Shown here: piece by piece, positions 13,994-24,740 of the stretch
How the letters are laid out: the number at the start of each line of letters is the position of its first letter
Numbering within the stretch: position 1 is the stretch's first letter
From: Chrysomallon squamiferum
Lineage: Eukaryota; Mollusca; Gastropoda; Neomphalida; Peltospiridae
Reading direction: 5' to 3'
Length of the DNA: 60,000 nucleotides
Assembly: GCA_012295275.1 (NCBI GenBank)
Contig: CM022674.1
Span: 16,445,649 to 16,505,648, forward strand
Position numbers and translations under genes: made by a program
Notes under the pieces: generated by a model
Seen by the model: the letters and a program-made list of their open reading frames with translations, nothing else
Databases searched by the model: none
Told to the model about the DNA's origin: nothing

Positions 13994-14258
13994 TTAATTC
14001 AAAACAGAAGATGGTCGAATTTTCATCACAGTTTTCTTCAGCGAATAATAATCACCTCTCCATGGCATCCAGGTGACTCCTTCACCAAACAGTTCATTGG
14101 TTCCGTTGAGGTACAAACCGTTCAGATTGGAAGCCTGACACTTATTGTACCACCAGGCTCCCTTAAATTTCACAGCACATGTACTTCCATTGTCCTTTGT
14201 AGAGAATCTCATTCCGTTGAGTATCCACCTTTCTTTACTAGGGTTATGAAACTGTCAC
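13994..14258 (-). pseudogene. FREP-like locus 1, terminal fibrinogen exon (frameshifted)
   Basis: This is the last exon of a secreted fibrinogen-related protein gene. From the TTGTCAG acceptor it reads GDSF, then after a one-base frame change NGMRFSTKDNGSTCA, GAWWYNKC, LNGLYLNG, WMPWRGDYYSLKKTVMKIRP, and a TAA stop. These are the conserved calcium-binding/pocket end and C-terminus of the fibrinogen fold, with both Cys of the last disulfide. Compared with the related exon at 59405-59720, the stretch between GDSF and NGM is one base shorter, which breaks the frame. The lesion is near the 5' end, so it is either an assembly error or inactivation. Downstream, at 13967-14035, the 3' end is partly duplicated. 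Confidence 0.85.
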
Positions 14259-14894
14259 CTGACAATAAAATTACTATCAAAAAAGGAGCCACTGTTCATT
14301 AAAAATTACTTTTAAAAATAGTTTAATTTTTTTCCTTATTTTCTGTCAAATAATTTATATATATATATATTGTTTTTTCTATATGTTTAAGTATATTTTT
14401 TGTTTGGACACATAAAAAGCTTTGTCTATTTAAATAAATATATCATTAGCTACATACGTAAATATGTGTTTTATCGATGTATTGTTTGTGTGTGTTTGTT
14501 TTGTTTTGTTTTTTTCTCCTTTTTTCGGTTTCAAGGTTTGTTTTGTAGGTCTTTTCATATATTATTTATATCCACACTGTTTATTGTCTGTATCTAAATA
14601 TATATACTATCTTACTTGTTTTAAACTATAGTGTGTACCATATCAATCTACTAGTTAGACATCTGTCCAATTTTCTCATAATTTATAACAAAGCAATGTT
14701 ATTTGTGTTGTTGTAGTTCTGATTTTTTAAAATTTTGTATATTTATTTTTAAAATGTATTAGAATTTTATTTATTTAACATGTTTTGTGTTGCTTGATTT
14801 ACTTTAGAAAATTTGAATCTTACTTCTTTTTCTTCTTGTTGTTTATTTCAATATGATTGTTGTTGTTCTTTCTATTTTATTTTTTCCTTATTAC

Positions 14895-15059
14895 CTGCAT
14901 TTCCGCTGTATTTTTCTACTGATAAGCGATAAAAATCATCTACTCCAGTTACTGAGATATTTTTGTAGAAGGCAAAAGTCGTGTTTCCTTCAAAATCTTC
15001 AAAGTCAATTTTTAGATCGTAGTAACCCTGTCTGGTCAACCGATGTATGTTCTCATTGC
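14895..15059 (-). CDS. FREP-like locus 1, middle fibrinogen exon
   Basis: From acceptor TTTCCAG it reads G/NENIHRLTRQGYYDLKIDFEDF, then FYRLSVEKYSGNAG, ending at a GT donor. This is a classical central part of a fibrinogen-related domain. It starts in phase 1 (a split Gly codon), which fits a preceding exon ending in the usual FWLG. The exon actually found upstream (15295-15479) ends in phase 0, so the two cannot be joined in frame. The frame is open throughout and the exon is intact. Confidence 0.9.
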
Positions 15060-15146
15060 CTGGAAATATAAACCATCGTTCAATGAGTCAGCAAATTTAT
15101 TAATTAATTAATTTGTTTATTTATTTGTTTGTTTATTTGTTTGTTT

Positions 15147-15150
<4 letters not shown>

Positions 15151-15235
<85 letters not shown>
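15151..15235. repeat. (GA)n microsatellite, about 85 bp
   Basis: A pure GA run. It reads as (TC)n on the strand of the fibrinogen gene, about 90 bases before the splice acceptor of the middle fibrinogen exon. It occupies most of the 235-base gap where a fibrinogen exon is missing. Confidence 0.98.
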
Positions 15236-15238
<3 letters not shown>

Positions 15239-15294
15239 ATAATATATGAAATGAAAACGATAGAAGAATTAATTAAAACTTTGCTCAAACTTAC

Positions 15295-15479
15295 AAGCCA
15301 ACCGCTATCATTGTCAGAAATTTCGCAGTACGCCCTGATTGGGCTGCCGTTGTCACGTGGTACAGTTGTATAAACTCCGCTTGTTTTACCTCCATTCATA
15401 ATTATTTCTACACAGTCAGATGGAACACTTTCTGTAATAATCAGAGTCATTTTCTCTACACATTCAGACTGAACACTTT
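15295..15479 (-). CDS. FREP-like locus 1, first fibrinogen exon with 48-bp internal repeat
   Basis: From acceptor TTACAG the exon reads ESVQSECVEK, then ESVPSDCVEIIMNGGKTSGV, then RAYCEISDNDSGW, ending at GTAAGT. The second half is the start of a fibrinogen-related domain (DC..I..NG..TSGVY...YC......GW). The first half repeats the ESV..(E/D)CVE motif, so about 48 bases have been tandemly duplicated. Exon 1 ends in phase 1 and this exon takes two bases to finish the codon, so those two join in frame. It ends in phase 0. Confidence 0.88.
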
Positions 15480-15707
15480 CTGTAACAGCAATAACAACGA
15501 GGATGATGATGTCAGTTTATAAATTCTTATGCAAAACAAAATAAATCCATTATTCTGTGAAAAAAGTATCTAAATTAATGCATGTATAAACAAATAGACT
15601 TACAAACAAATGTGCATAAAAAGGAAGAAAACAATACACGTTCTTTTATCTATCTTTGCAGTACATTTGATTTTTAGATATAAGTAAACAAACAAATCAC
15701 AACTTAC

Positions 15708-16023
15708 CATACGATTCAGTTTGTGTCTCACTAATAAACGAAAGAAAATTCAACGTTTCGTTGTAAAGAGAGCATATACGGTTGCCGCTGTTGTAGACGA
15801 AACCTTTGCAGCCGACGCAGGTGGAACATTCGGTGACGAAGCAGAGTTTACTGGACAGGTTCAATTCTTTTGAAGGATCTTCTGCAGGTTTCTTATCGTT
15901 GTGCTGTGGTAACTTTCGAAAAGTTTTACGAGTGCTAAGCTCGAAATTAGCAAAAGAAACAACGATTATCACAAATGCTAAAATACAAAAGTCTATTCTT
16001 TGGATTCGTCTCATTATATCCAT
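15708..16023 (-). CDS. FREP-like locus 1, first coding exon: signal peptide and Cys-rich module
   Basis: The ATG at 16023 starts MDIMRRIQRIDFCILAFVI, followed by a hydrophobic run ending near FANFELS. This is a signal peptide, so the product is probably secreted. After a basic linker (TRKTFRKLP) comes a Cys-rich module: CFVTECSTCVGCKGFVYN, then ICSLYN. The spacing and the KGFVYN / C.LYN motifs resemble a PAN/apple-type module, which is an inference. The exon ends in phase 1 at TCGTATG|GTAAG. A sister exon is at 57426-57760. The combination of a secreted N-terminal module and a fibrinogen-like end fits molluscan lectin-like immune proteins. Confidence 0.8.
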
Positions 16024-16510
16024 TTTACAAACGATTTCAGTGCTGGAATGAATTAATCCTATTACATCAAGAAATTGTAATCGTTATTTCACATAACCAA
16101 ATAAAATATTGATTAGTTCTACTGGTGTTTCGAAGCAATGTCATAAATTCTGTTTCTGGTGATTCCCAAACAGAGTCAACAATTAGCATCGAAGAACAGC
16201 TGATAAATATTTGTGTTAATGTTTCCAGAGGTTTGAAAAATCTTACAAAAAGTATCTGTCAGTTTTTTTTAAAGAACTGATCATACCACACCCACACTTG
16301 TTAAATACAATCAACTACAGTTTTCAGTAACCAATATCTTGCTAGTTACACAACCTTGTTACTGTAAAGTCTTTACCACTTTACTCTCGCTGGCAGTCTA
16401 ACAAGGTAAAACCCTGAAACACTTGAACCGTTTGACACAAGCTTCTGTTTTCTATGCAGAGCTCAAGTATTTGATGCTACAGTGAATATGGTTAATGTAA
16501 TTAATAATGT
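16024..16510 (-). promoter_or_regulatory. Conserved 5' flank of FREP-like locus 1
   Basis: About 480 bases upstream of the start codon align with 57775-58275, the flank of FREP-like locus 2. Shared landmarks are GATTTCAGTGCTG, AATACAATCAACTACAG and AAGTATTTGATGCTAC. It is likely the promoter and 5' untranslated region copied with the gene. No specific factor site is claimed. Confidence 0.55.
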
Positions 16511-17290
16511 AGTAATCCTGCATATTTTTGTATAATTCTTATTGATTTTTTCAATTTAATTGAACGACATTTAAGACTAGAAGAATGCTCTATGCATTTA
16601 CGTGTATTCGAATAGCAGTCATCAGGGAAATGATCATTTGAAAAATGAAATCTCTATCTTTGAATAATTAAGTTGTCCACTTGCTAAACTAGCTGGTTTC
16701 TTCTTTCCGTCTCCTTTGCTTCAGGGACTGCTTTGGGCAAAATGTTGTTGTATCTCTTGGGGTTGTTTCTTGTTAATTATTTATTTTTTTATATTTATTT
16801 TTATTTTTATTATTGTTCTCACTGTGTGTGTGTGTATATATATATGTGTGTATGTATTATATATGTGTGTGTGTTGTGTTTGTGTGTGTTTGTGCGGTGG
16901 GTTGTGTGGGATGTAAACAAATACACAATTCCTTTTTTCAGCTATTTTAATCATTCCTGTTTCTCTCTATCCATCCACCAATGTATCTATCATTGATTCG
17001 AACACACCGATTTTAGTATTAATGTTTTGAAACAGAGCATATAGATTTATTATATTTGTATGTATGTATGTATGTATGTGTGTGAGTGAGTTTATACAGT
17101 TAATGTATTAAGTAGGTATAAACGTATATATAAGTGTGTGTGTGTGTGTGTGTGTGTGTGTCTGTATCTGTGCATGTATTTATGTTTGGATGATAATCTG
17201 TATGTATTTAGATTATTAACATATGTATGTGTTCATGATGGATTGGTACCTAGACAGATTTAAATATAAGTGTAGCTTAGGTAGAAACGA
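16511..17290. other. Non-coding stretch with GT/TATG microsatellites
   Basis: GT-rich tracts lie at about 16823-16900 and 17131-17162, with a GTAT tract at about 17059-17082. The open frames are repeat translations. Confidence 0.8.
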
Positions 17291-17298
17291 TTTCTTGA

Positions 17299-18185
17299 AT
17301 GTTCAACACAATCACAGCAACACCTGTTTTATTTTCATTATATTTAAATGCTTTAAGAGATTGTTTTCCTACAGAAAACTCCAAAGGTATTAAATTGATA
17401 ACAGTTTTTCTGGAGAAAAATATTAATGCATATCTGAAGTTATATGCTGATCATGTTGTACAATTTAGGAGAAGGAACAGAAATCTTACAACATTACGTG
17501 CACTGTGTCGAAATGTATTGAAAAACATGGAAATCAAAAGTTAATGCTGCCATGTCAAAAATTATTATTTTCTTTCCATAGGAAAATTAAAAACAGATTT
17601 ATATATAAACATATGGAAAAAGAAATTGTCGCTGAGGTTATTAATCGACTGTCACTTAGATGAGTTTCATAATATTGTAAAACCAATATTGTTATATGAA
17701 TGTGAAATCAGGGGTTTTAGTAATTGCAATATAAATGAAAGATTTCATCTCAAGTTTTGCAAGTGTATATTATGTGTTAACAAGTCAACACCAAGCTGCA
17801 TGGTATGAATGCTTCTATAATAGCTGTATTAGATGAATGTGTTTATGAAGTATATATTCGTGTGTTCAAGTAAATATTTTGTGCCAATTAAGAATGGTAG
17901 AACTTTATTTAAAGTTAGTAATGTCAAGTCTCCTATATAAACTGGTAGATAGTTCAATATTGAAACTCAGAAAAAGTCAGTTATGTAATTTTGATATTGG
18001 TGATGAGTTTCCCTATATATTTAAGTGGAACATTTTACTTTACAGAGTAATACATATTTACCATATTGCTGTACATTTACACCAAATATATGCCATATTA
18101 TTATACATCTATACCAAAAACAATGACATTTCAACATTTATTTGCTATAACACACACATTATATCTTTAGTTTCGTTGTTTTAGA
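17299..18185 (+). mobile_element. Degenerate non-LTR retrotransposon, reverse transcriptase to C-terminus
   Basis: Three adjacent frames belong to one decayed ORF. 17299-17544 reads LFSLYLNALRDCF, KGIK and LKLYADHVVQF, the RT palm with YADD changed to YADH. 17626-17808 has IVKPILLYECEIRGFSN and FHLKFCKCILCVNKSTPS, typical of the region after the RT domain. 17879-18184 continues with weaker similarity. Frameshifts separate them. It is homologous to the fragment at 10838. No element boundaries or target-site duplication were found. Confidence 0.75.
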
Positions 18186-18259
18186 AAAACAAAATAATAA
18201 AGTTTCAACTGTCTACAGTTTATTGTTTAAATGTGATCAATGAAAATATTGACCTGAAT

Positions 18260-18570
18260 TATAAAAGGAAAAAGCCTATCGTCTATACGTAACAGTTATT
18301 GTACTAACATATTGTTAACAAGCAAATACAGTGGGGGTTTTATGAATATGCAGATGTCAAATATTACAAATGAGCTTATGTATGATTTAGTATAATAATA
18401 TATTGTGAATGCTAATCTAAAATTCAAACGTATTATGAATATGCTAATTCAAGTAATTTTTATAATAAAGTATAATGTACGGAGATTCATAATATCTATT
18501 ATATCATTTTTTTAATTATTTTTTTTAATTAATATTCAGAAGTAAAATATAGGAAATTATGAATCATCAA
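18260..18570. repeat. Dispersed repeat, second copy
   Basis: Shares several landmarks in order with 12790-13130 (CTATACGTAACA; TTATGAATATGCA; GTATAATAATATATT). The family is not recognised. Confidence 0.6.
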
Positions 18571-18660
18571 ATGTTAACGAAAAGAAGCAGAGGGATAGAT
18601 AGATAGATAGATAAATAAATAAATAATAGTAGTAATACTAATCACAATAGCAGTAGTGTC

Positions 18661-18708
<48 letters not shown>
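18661..18708. repeat. (AGT)n microsatellite
   Basis: Sixteen near-perfect AGT triplets, followed by a GT/TATG run. Confidence 0.95.
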
Positions 18709-18709
<1 letters not shown>

Positions 18710-18784
18710 TTTGCGTGTGTCTGTGTGTGTGTATATATGTATTTAACCATTAATGTCTTTAAAACAAGCATTAACAACAAAATG

Positions 18785-19650
18785 CTGTAACTGGAAAAGT
18801 GTACTGACCGAATTCAATCAAGGTACATAAAGTGATTTTCAGAGAGAATGAAAACAAAAATAAAACACACACATTATACCTTTAGTTTAGTTGTTTTATA
18901 AAAGCAATATAATAATGTTTCAAACTGTCTACAGTTTATTGTTTAAATGTGATCTATGCCTAAAGTATTATGAGCAGTTTCACGTCTAAACACCACAACA
19001 GAGACCCTGAAACATCTAAGCATTAGATTCCAGCATCACCCCAGTGTTTAATGTTATATAAATCTGTTATTATTATTAACACTGGGACATTGAACCCTCC
19101 TGTCCTTATCCTCATAGAATCAGTGAACCCCAAAGTTTCCTTTAAAACAAACAAACAAAAACAAAATTGGCAAATGTCATTTGTAACAGAATATGTAATT
19201 ATTAACGAGGTTCAAATAATTATTTATAGAAAATAATATTTTAATAAATGAACCAAAAAAGTGAGGTAAGTTTCAGTTCTGTTTCGCTGGATGGCTGCAT
19301 TAATACTAATTAGTGTGTTTATAAAAGGTTGTGGTTTGTCCTTTTCTGTCTATGGAAAGATGCACATAAAACTCTTGCTGCTAATCAGCAGTTTATTCAT
19401 TTTCAGTGTCTCTCACTAACTTTAAGATTATATTAAAACGTTTTTAATACTTATGGATTAAAATGTTTCTTTTCCTGAGCGAGACATTAAACAGTTCCTT
19501 GTTTTTAATGATATAAATTACAGTAAGTAAATAGAACAAAATAAAATAACTGAAAATGAAACGGTACAGATTAAAAAATAAAATAAGTTTCTGTCTGAAA
19601 TCTATATTTTCCTTCTTTATTTTCAATACTTATAGTAAATAAATTCTACG
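18785..19650. other. Non-coding stretch
   Basis: No exon recognised. On the minus strand it lies downstream of the last decarboxylase exon and could contain its 3' untranslated region or a further exon; none is identifiable. A TTTAGTTTAGTTGTTTTA...CTACAGTTTATTG segment at 18880-18950 repeats 18160-18230. Confidence 0.5.
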
Positions 19651-19655
19651 CTTAC

Positions 19656-20125
19656 CGAACAGCAGCCATTACTACAAAGGAATCCCTCTCACCTATTGAC
19701 TGACTTCTGATACTCATGTTATCAATATCGAGGGATTTGAACACCTGGTGGTGATACGATTTGGGATCGGAGACCATCTTCAAAAACAGATTTCTCCGCA
19801 GCCGTGCTCTTGGTAGATTGCATCTCTGATTGTCGAATATCATCTCATTATCGAACTCGGGGAAAACCTCATCTTCAGAATCACTCAAACTCTCTTCAAG
19901 AACTTCCTTCTCAGCTTGTCGGTTGCTGTCGCGACGGTGTAACAATAGCTCTGACGTCATCTCTACTATGACGTCCCAAGCATAGGTGGTATTTTTGTTG
20001 CAGGCTCTTTTCGCGCAAATGGCGAACCGAATAACGAACTGTTCGTTGATTAATGATGGTCTCATGTGTAGCTTACATGACTCACCGATCATGCGCAGTA
20101 GCTTCTGAGTTAAAGAGTTGGGCCT
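19656..20125 (-). CDS. Aromatic amino-acid decarboxylase, C-terminal exon
   Basis: From acceptor TTTTCAAG the exon reads RPNSLTQKLLRMI, CKLHMRPS, then NEQFVIRFAICA and YAWDVIVEM. This is the C-terminal small domain of group II PLP-dependent decarboxylases (histidine, tyrosine or DOPA decarboxylase type), which make biogenic amines in the cytoplasm. A long acidic tail follows (LSDSEDEVFPEFDNE), then LRRNLFLKMVSDPKSY. The frame stays open for about 155 codons. It ends either at the TAA at 19652-19654 or at the overlapping splice donor CG|GTAAGC, which would carry it into a further exon. The two preceding exons are at 20366-20468 and 21594-21692. Exons encoding the PLP-binding Lys were not found in the window. 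The substrate cannot be told from this part. Confidence 0.8.
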
Positions 20126-20365
20126 CTTGAAAAGAAATATTATTTTGGTTAATTGCAGATTATTTTAAATAATTTATAGATTTTTTTTTCTGACTTATAT
20201 TTTTTTTCCTCATTATCAATTTTTATTATTTTTTAATTTGTTACCATTAATATTTTATTAGTGCTTTTATTATTATTACATATGTTGTATTTTCTTTCAG
20301 GTAATAAATGAATGAACAAATAAATATCTCATTCTAGCGAACATTAATTATAATTTAATCCTGAC

Positions 20366-20468
20366 CTTAAGACGGAAACAAACGATGCCCATGGTAACTT
20401 CTCCGAGTATTTCAAACTGATCATCTTTTTTCTATCAGACTTTCAAACAGCTTCGCCAGACGAACATG
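20366..20468 (-). CDS. Aromatic amino-acid decarboxylase, penultimate exon (one-base frameshift)
   Basis: From acceptor TTATTCAG it reads HVRLAKLFESLIEK, and after a frame change DDQFEILGEVTMGIVCFRLK, ending at AAG|GTCAGG. This is the expected decarboxylase segment between the exons at 21594 and 20125. The exon is 103 bases instead of the 102 needed. The extra base lies in a run of six A (six T on the plus strand at about 20426-20431). The lesion is either a homopolymer error in the assembly or a real inactivating insertion. Confidence 0.8.
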
Positions 20469-20589
20469 CTGAATAATAATACTTTTGAAATATATATTAA
20501 AATCGTGCGAAAATACATGTTTCAAGAAAGCAAAGAACCATTCCTAAGAAGGTAATCATTTTTTTCAAAGAAAACACATTGTCGGTGTC

Positions 20590-20593
20590 ATAC

Positions 20594-20645
<52 letters not shown>
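20590..20645. repeat. (AAT)n microsatellite
   Basis: A pure AAT run inside the intron between the last two decarboxylase exons. Confidence 0.95.
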
Positions 20646-20647
<2 letters not shown>

Positions 20648-21261
20648 TCATAGACAGTTAAGTCATTTACACAGAGTAAACGTAGACTCTCAGCCAAACA
20701 CGGACAATGTGGTGATTATTACTGATATTGTGAAGATGATCAATGTGGGTCTTTAATTCATATTATAAAGAACACTTCATAAAAAAATAACACAGATAAC
20801 AATAGATAGAAATAAAAGCAAATAACTAAAACAACCTTGTGTTACTTGTAACTACATAATATACAGGATATTTAATGGTACATATTTAAATATTAATCGT
20901 ATGTATTTGTCAATAATTACTTTATGATCTCTTATTGAAATGGATCCTACATTTCCCCTTTTATATAGTACTACATAATTTAAAATAATAAACTTATGAA
21001 AAGTATAAAAATAGCCAAGTGGTAAGAATTATTTAATTTAAACTCATCTGAGGTTTTACTAAAGATTTAAAGACAAATTTAATATGATTTACCCCATTTG
21101 TAAATTAATTTGTTTTGTTAATGATAATTTTTGTTATTATTTTTATCATGATTATCATCATTACTATTGTTAATGTTCTTGTTACTAACATTTATAAAGG
21201 CTATTCGTTTCATCAAGAACGAGAACTTTCCTTTTTCATCAAATCTGACTGTGAGACTTAC

Positions 21262-21312
21262 CTCCCTTAAACGATGCTGAAGCCCTTTGACATCGAAGAT
21301 TCAATAAAGTTG
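21262..21312 (-). pseudogene. Truncated copy of the decarboxylase exon
   Basis: The 3' half of the exon at 21594-21692 recurs 330 bases away, including the donor GGGAG|GTAAGTC, but the 5' half is missing and the frame has a stop. The flanks (AAAGACAAAT...AATTTGTTTT) are also repeated at 21065 and 21385, so this is a local tandem duplication. Confidence 0.75.
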
Positions 21313-21593
21313 TGAAAAATATGTAAAATAAAAATAGCCAAGCGGTATGACTTGTTTTATTAAAATAATTTTATTTAAGATAAAAAGACAAATCTAATAT
21401 AATATACCCGACTTATAACTTAATTTGTTTTATTAATCATAATTTTTGTTATCATTGCTATTACTATTTCTATCATCAACATCATCATCATCATTATTTG
21501 TTAACGCTATTGTTACTAACAATTATACACTCCGTTCGTTTCCTTTAAGAACGAGAACTTTGCTATTTCTCCAAATATGACTGTGAGACTTAC

Positions 21594-21692
21594 CTCCCTC
21601 ATACGACGCTGAAGCCCCTCAACGCCGTATATTCGTAAAACGAACCAAAGTTTCAAAAAACGAAACCGCCCGCTCAAAGGCATTTCCCAGTG
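21594..21692 (-). CDS. Aromatic amino-acid decarboxylase, antepenultimate exon
   Basis: A 99-base phase-0 exon from acceptor TTTGCGAG to donor GGAG|GTAAGT. It reads HWEMPLSGRFRFLKLWF, then VLRIYGVEGLQRRMRE. The motif (Q/E)(I/M)PL.(R)RFR.LKLWFV.R.YG is diagnostic of histidine/tyrosine/DOPA decarboxylases. It is the only intact copy of this exon in the window; damaged copies lie at 9297, 21262 and 53825. The next upstream exon was not found up to the start of the PARP cluster. Confidence 0.85.
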
Positions 21693-21939
21693 CTCGCAAA
21701 TGAACAAATTATTAATTAATTAATTTACCAAGACTATTTCAGAAATATTGATTGTTTTATTGTTCTATTGACCTTATTGCCCTGAAAAGATCAGGTACTA
21801 TGTTCATATAAACATTGAACGGATAAAAAGACTGGATGAAAAAAAGAAGAAATAAATAAATCTACACGACTCTATAATATTTTAAAATTAATGAAATATC
21901 AGGCATATTATTTATTAATCATTTTTGCTGTCGTTGTTG

Positions 21940-22074
21940 TTGTTGTTGTTGTTGTTGTTATTATCATACTTATACATCCTATATTTTCATCATAAGCTTA
22001 ACATATTGAATGTACGGTTACATTAAACAAATTTAAAGATACTTAAATATATATATATATATATATATATAGAT

Positions 22075-22105
<31 letters not shown>

Positions 22106-22140
22106 TACAGACAGACCGATATATATATATATATATTTAA

Positions 22141-22173
<33 letters not shown>

Positions 22174-22195
22174 CAGACATACAGATAGATTGTTT
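21940..22195. repeat. GTT, TA and GATA microsatellite cluster
   Basis: A GTT run (about 21935-21960) is followed by two TA runs and two TAGA/GATA runs (about 22074-22105 and 22140-22172). Confidence 0.95.
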
Positions 22196-22199
22196 TACT

Positions 22200-22445
22200 A
22201 TTCATTCATTAGTGATGCGTACTGATATTGTGTTTGGAGAAACAGCAAACAATTTAATACAGCTGCGAGGATCTATATTTATTGATTTAATTTAAATCTG
22301 GAGCAAAAGCTAAGCCACGGACATAATCAATAATAAAAATAGCATGCCGAGTGTCTACATATCTAACCGACTTTTGCTCAACTGATAACAGGCCTATTTA
22401 TTCAATATCTTTTTTACGTCATTATATCAGTATTTCAGTATAGAT
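22200..22445. repeat. Dispersed block R1 (copy)
   Basis: Contains ATTCATTAGTGATGC, GAAACAGCA, AGCTAAGCCACGGAC and TTACGTCATTATATCAG. It recurs in order at 23665-23930 and 54635-54875, and in part at 9775-9835 and 28535-28660. It belongs to the duplicon that precedes the PARP-like genes. No coding capacity was recognised. Confidence 0.65.
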
Positions 22446-22454
22446 ATGTGTGTG

Positions 22455-22640
22455 TGTCTGTGTGCATCGCCGGAACGTGGGACCCGTTTGTCATGACTTC
22501 GAACTCAACGCGCACACCCCGGGAGAATGCGTTGCAAAAACAAAGAATGGTTGTCAACAACAAATGAAAGTAGAAACTTCTAACAGATCAGGTGAACTGA
22601 TTTTCTGAAGATATAAGTACGTCAGGACATTTATGTGTTT
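22455..22640. repeat. Conserved upstream block R2
   Basis: Contains the local GC-richer stretch GCCGGAACGTGGGACC...GTTTGTCATGACTTCGAAC and AACAGATCAGGTGAACTGATTT. It is repeated at about 28895-29065 and 47605-47780, in front of PARP-like copies 1, 2 and 4. It may be part of a duplicated regulatory region or a non-autonomous element; the sequence does not decide. Confidence 0.6.
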
Positions 22641-22889
22641 CTTATGCGGACTGATCATATCACACGATAAAATCATGGTAAGAATAATCTGAAATCATGG
22701 TACGTATACATATTATTATTATTGTTGTTGTTTTTGTTGTTGCTGCTGTTGTTATTTTACGCCCTCTCTACATGAAGGATCTGGCCGCATATCGTCGATC
22801 TCAGCACGGTCATGGAGAAATCTGCCTACATTTATGTGAAACTTAATGCTGTTTAGAATGATTATATTATTGAGCTTATTATTTTTCAT

Positions 22890-22891
<2 letters not shown>

Positions 22892-22965
<74 letters not shown>
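22892..22965. repeat. (AT)n microsatellite, 74 bp
   Basis: A pure TA run. The same position in the copies at about 47985-48075 carries a TA/CA run. Confidence 0.97.
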
Positions 22966-22967
<2 letters not shown>

Positions 22968-23014
22968 CTTCAGAAAATAACGGAAAAGAAATGAAACAGC
23001 AAAAAAAGACACTT

Positions 23015-23348
23015 TGGTATCAATATGGATACAGTACAGGAGACACGAGTACTATCGTTGTCGTGTTAGGTTGACCTGGGAGTACAGGTCCGAAGTCCAT
23101 GTAAAGATAAAGAGTAAGAAAGTGACACTTTTAGTGTTGTGCAAACTTTAGTAACTAAGACTAATATTCTTTGCCTGGGGTACCCGGTATGTACTTCTCT
23201 GTTTAATCTCTGAACTTTGTCAGATGTACTCTATCCTTACAAATACCACTAGCAGCACAAGAAAAAATCGCAAAAAAAAAAAATGTTTAAAATGTCTGTT
23301 GATAAGGCCATGGTCGAAACTGCAAGATTACATTACTTAGTTTGTTTT

Positions 23349-23395
<47 letters not shown>

Positions 23396-23493
23396 TTATT
23401 ATTATTATTATTATATAATTATAACAGGAAGTAAAGGTCAATATAAAATCAGTACTGCAAGTTACTTAATTATGTGATTGGCAGTCACCACTT

Positions 23494-23560
<67 letters not shown>

Positions 23561-24285
23561 CAACAAGAACAATACAAATTATAACCTTAGTAAATACATT
23601 ATGTGATCTAACCAAAAATACTTAAATATACTGAACAAATCTCGAAACAATTTGTTTTTCTTTTATTGTTCATTCATTACTGATGCCTTATTGGATACTG
23701 TGTTCGGAGAAACAGCAGATTATGTTATTCAGCTGAGAGCTCCTGCCAGAACCTAGTTTTATTTATTTAACGTCTGAGGCAAAAATTAAGCAACTAACGT
23801 AATGAATAATAAAAATAGCTTGCCGTATGTCAATATATCTGACCTACTTTCGTTCAACCGATAACTATAGCTGGACTGTTTCTTCCTTATCTTTCTTACG
23901 TCATTATATTAGTATTTCAGACTAAAGTTAATTACAGTAACAACAACAATAGTTTTAATAGAAATAAATAAATAAATCAGTTATAAATATCTGTTTCAAT
24001 ATTTTAAACAAATATACATAGATATATAGATACAAAGACAAAGAGTAAGAAAGTGACACTTTTAGTATTCTGCAGCTTTAGTAACTAAGACTAATATTCT
24101 ATGCCTGGGGTACCCGGTATGTACTTCTCTGTTTAATCACCGAACTTTGTTAGATGCACTTTATCCTTACAAATATCATTAGCACAAATCGTGACAAAAA
24201 TATTTAAATATTCAATAAAATGTCTGCTGATAAGGTCATGATCGAAATTGCAAGACCACATAACTTAGCTTTCATTAGTTAATAC
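23015..24285. repeat. Tandemly duplicated upstream block R3
   Basis: About 240 bases recur at 23105-23340 and 24040-24275, with landmarks GTGACACTTTTAGT, GCCTGGGGTACCCGGTATG and ATAAGG(C/T)CATG. Related copies lie at about 29125-29350 and 55370-55480. Between them sit (TTTA)n/(TTA)n at 23347-23415, (AAT)n at 23496-23558 and block R1. No gene is recognised here; the short frames starting MSVDK and MSADK are not conserved. Confidence 0.65.
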
Positions 24286-24294
24286 CTATTTATT

Positions 24295-24460
24295 TATTTC
24301 AATTTATTTATTTATTTATTTTAATTTAATTTATTTATTATTAGTAGTAGTAGTAGTAGTATTAGTATTACTATCGCTATTATTATTAGTAGTAGCAGTA
24401 GTAGTAGTACTAGTAGTAGTATTTTAATTTTATATATTTATTTATTTATTTATTATTTTT
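24295..24460. repeat. TTTA and AGT/TAG microsatellites
   Basis: TTTA runs at about 24286-24340 and 24435-24455 flank a degenerate TAG/AGT run. Confidence 0.9.
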
Positions 24461-24530
24461 TATACATGAGGGGAAACTATTTTACACTGATTTTCAGTTG
24501 GCTATTTGATGTTTATAATTTTATTTTCAG

Positions 24531-24630
24531 TGAATTTAAACATGTACAAGAAAGAGGTACTATTCTTAGCAGATATAATTTTACAAATCGAACTCAAACT
24601 GACCAAAGTTTTGATTATTCAGTATTAAAT
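24531..24630 (+). CDS. PARP12/ZAP-like copy 1, conserved N-terminal exon
   Basis: A 100-base exon from acceptor TTTTCAG to a GT donor, reading EFKHVQERGTILSRYNFTN, then TQTDQSFDYSVLN. The equivalent exon in copy 2 (29675-29774) has the same length and an open frame with conserved residues, so it is probably a true exon. In copy 4 (48248-48331) it has lost 16 bases. No known domain. The QTDQ and LSR motifs resemble the later segment at about 25105, hinting at internal duplication. Confidence 0.55.
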
Positions 24631-24740
24631 GTATTAAAAACAAACAAAAAAGTCAATGTTATATGTATGTAACGATCAAAACGCAATAGCTGGTGAAGAG
24701 GTAAGAGAAATCACTGATTCACTGCTATGTACAATTTCAG

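Noticed and set aside
23283-23477. Start of a coding exon, MSVDKAMVETARL
   Set aside because: The duplicate at 24220 and the copy at 29305 do not keep the frame, and the rest is microsatellite.
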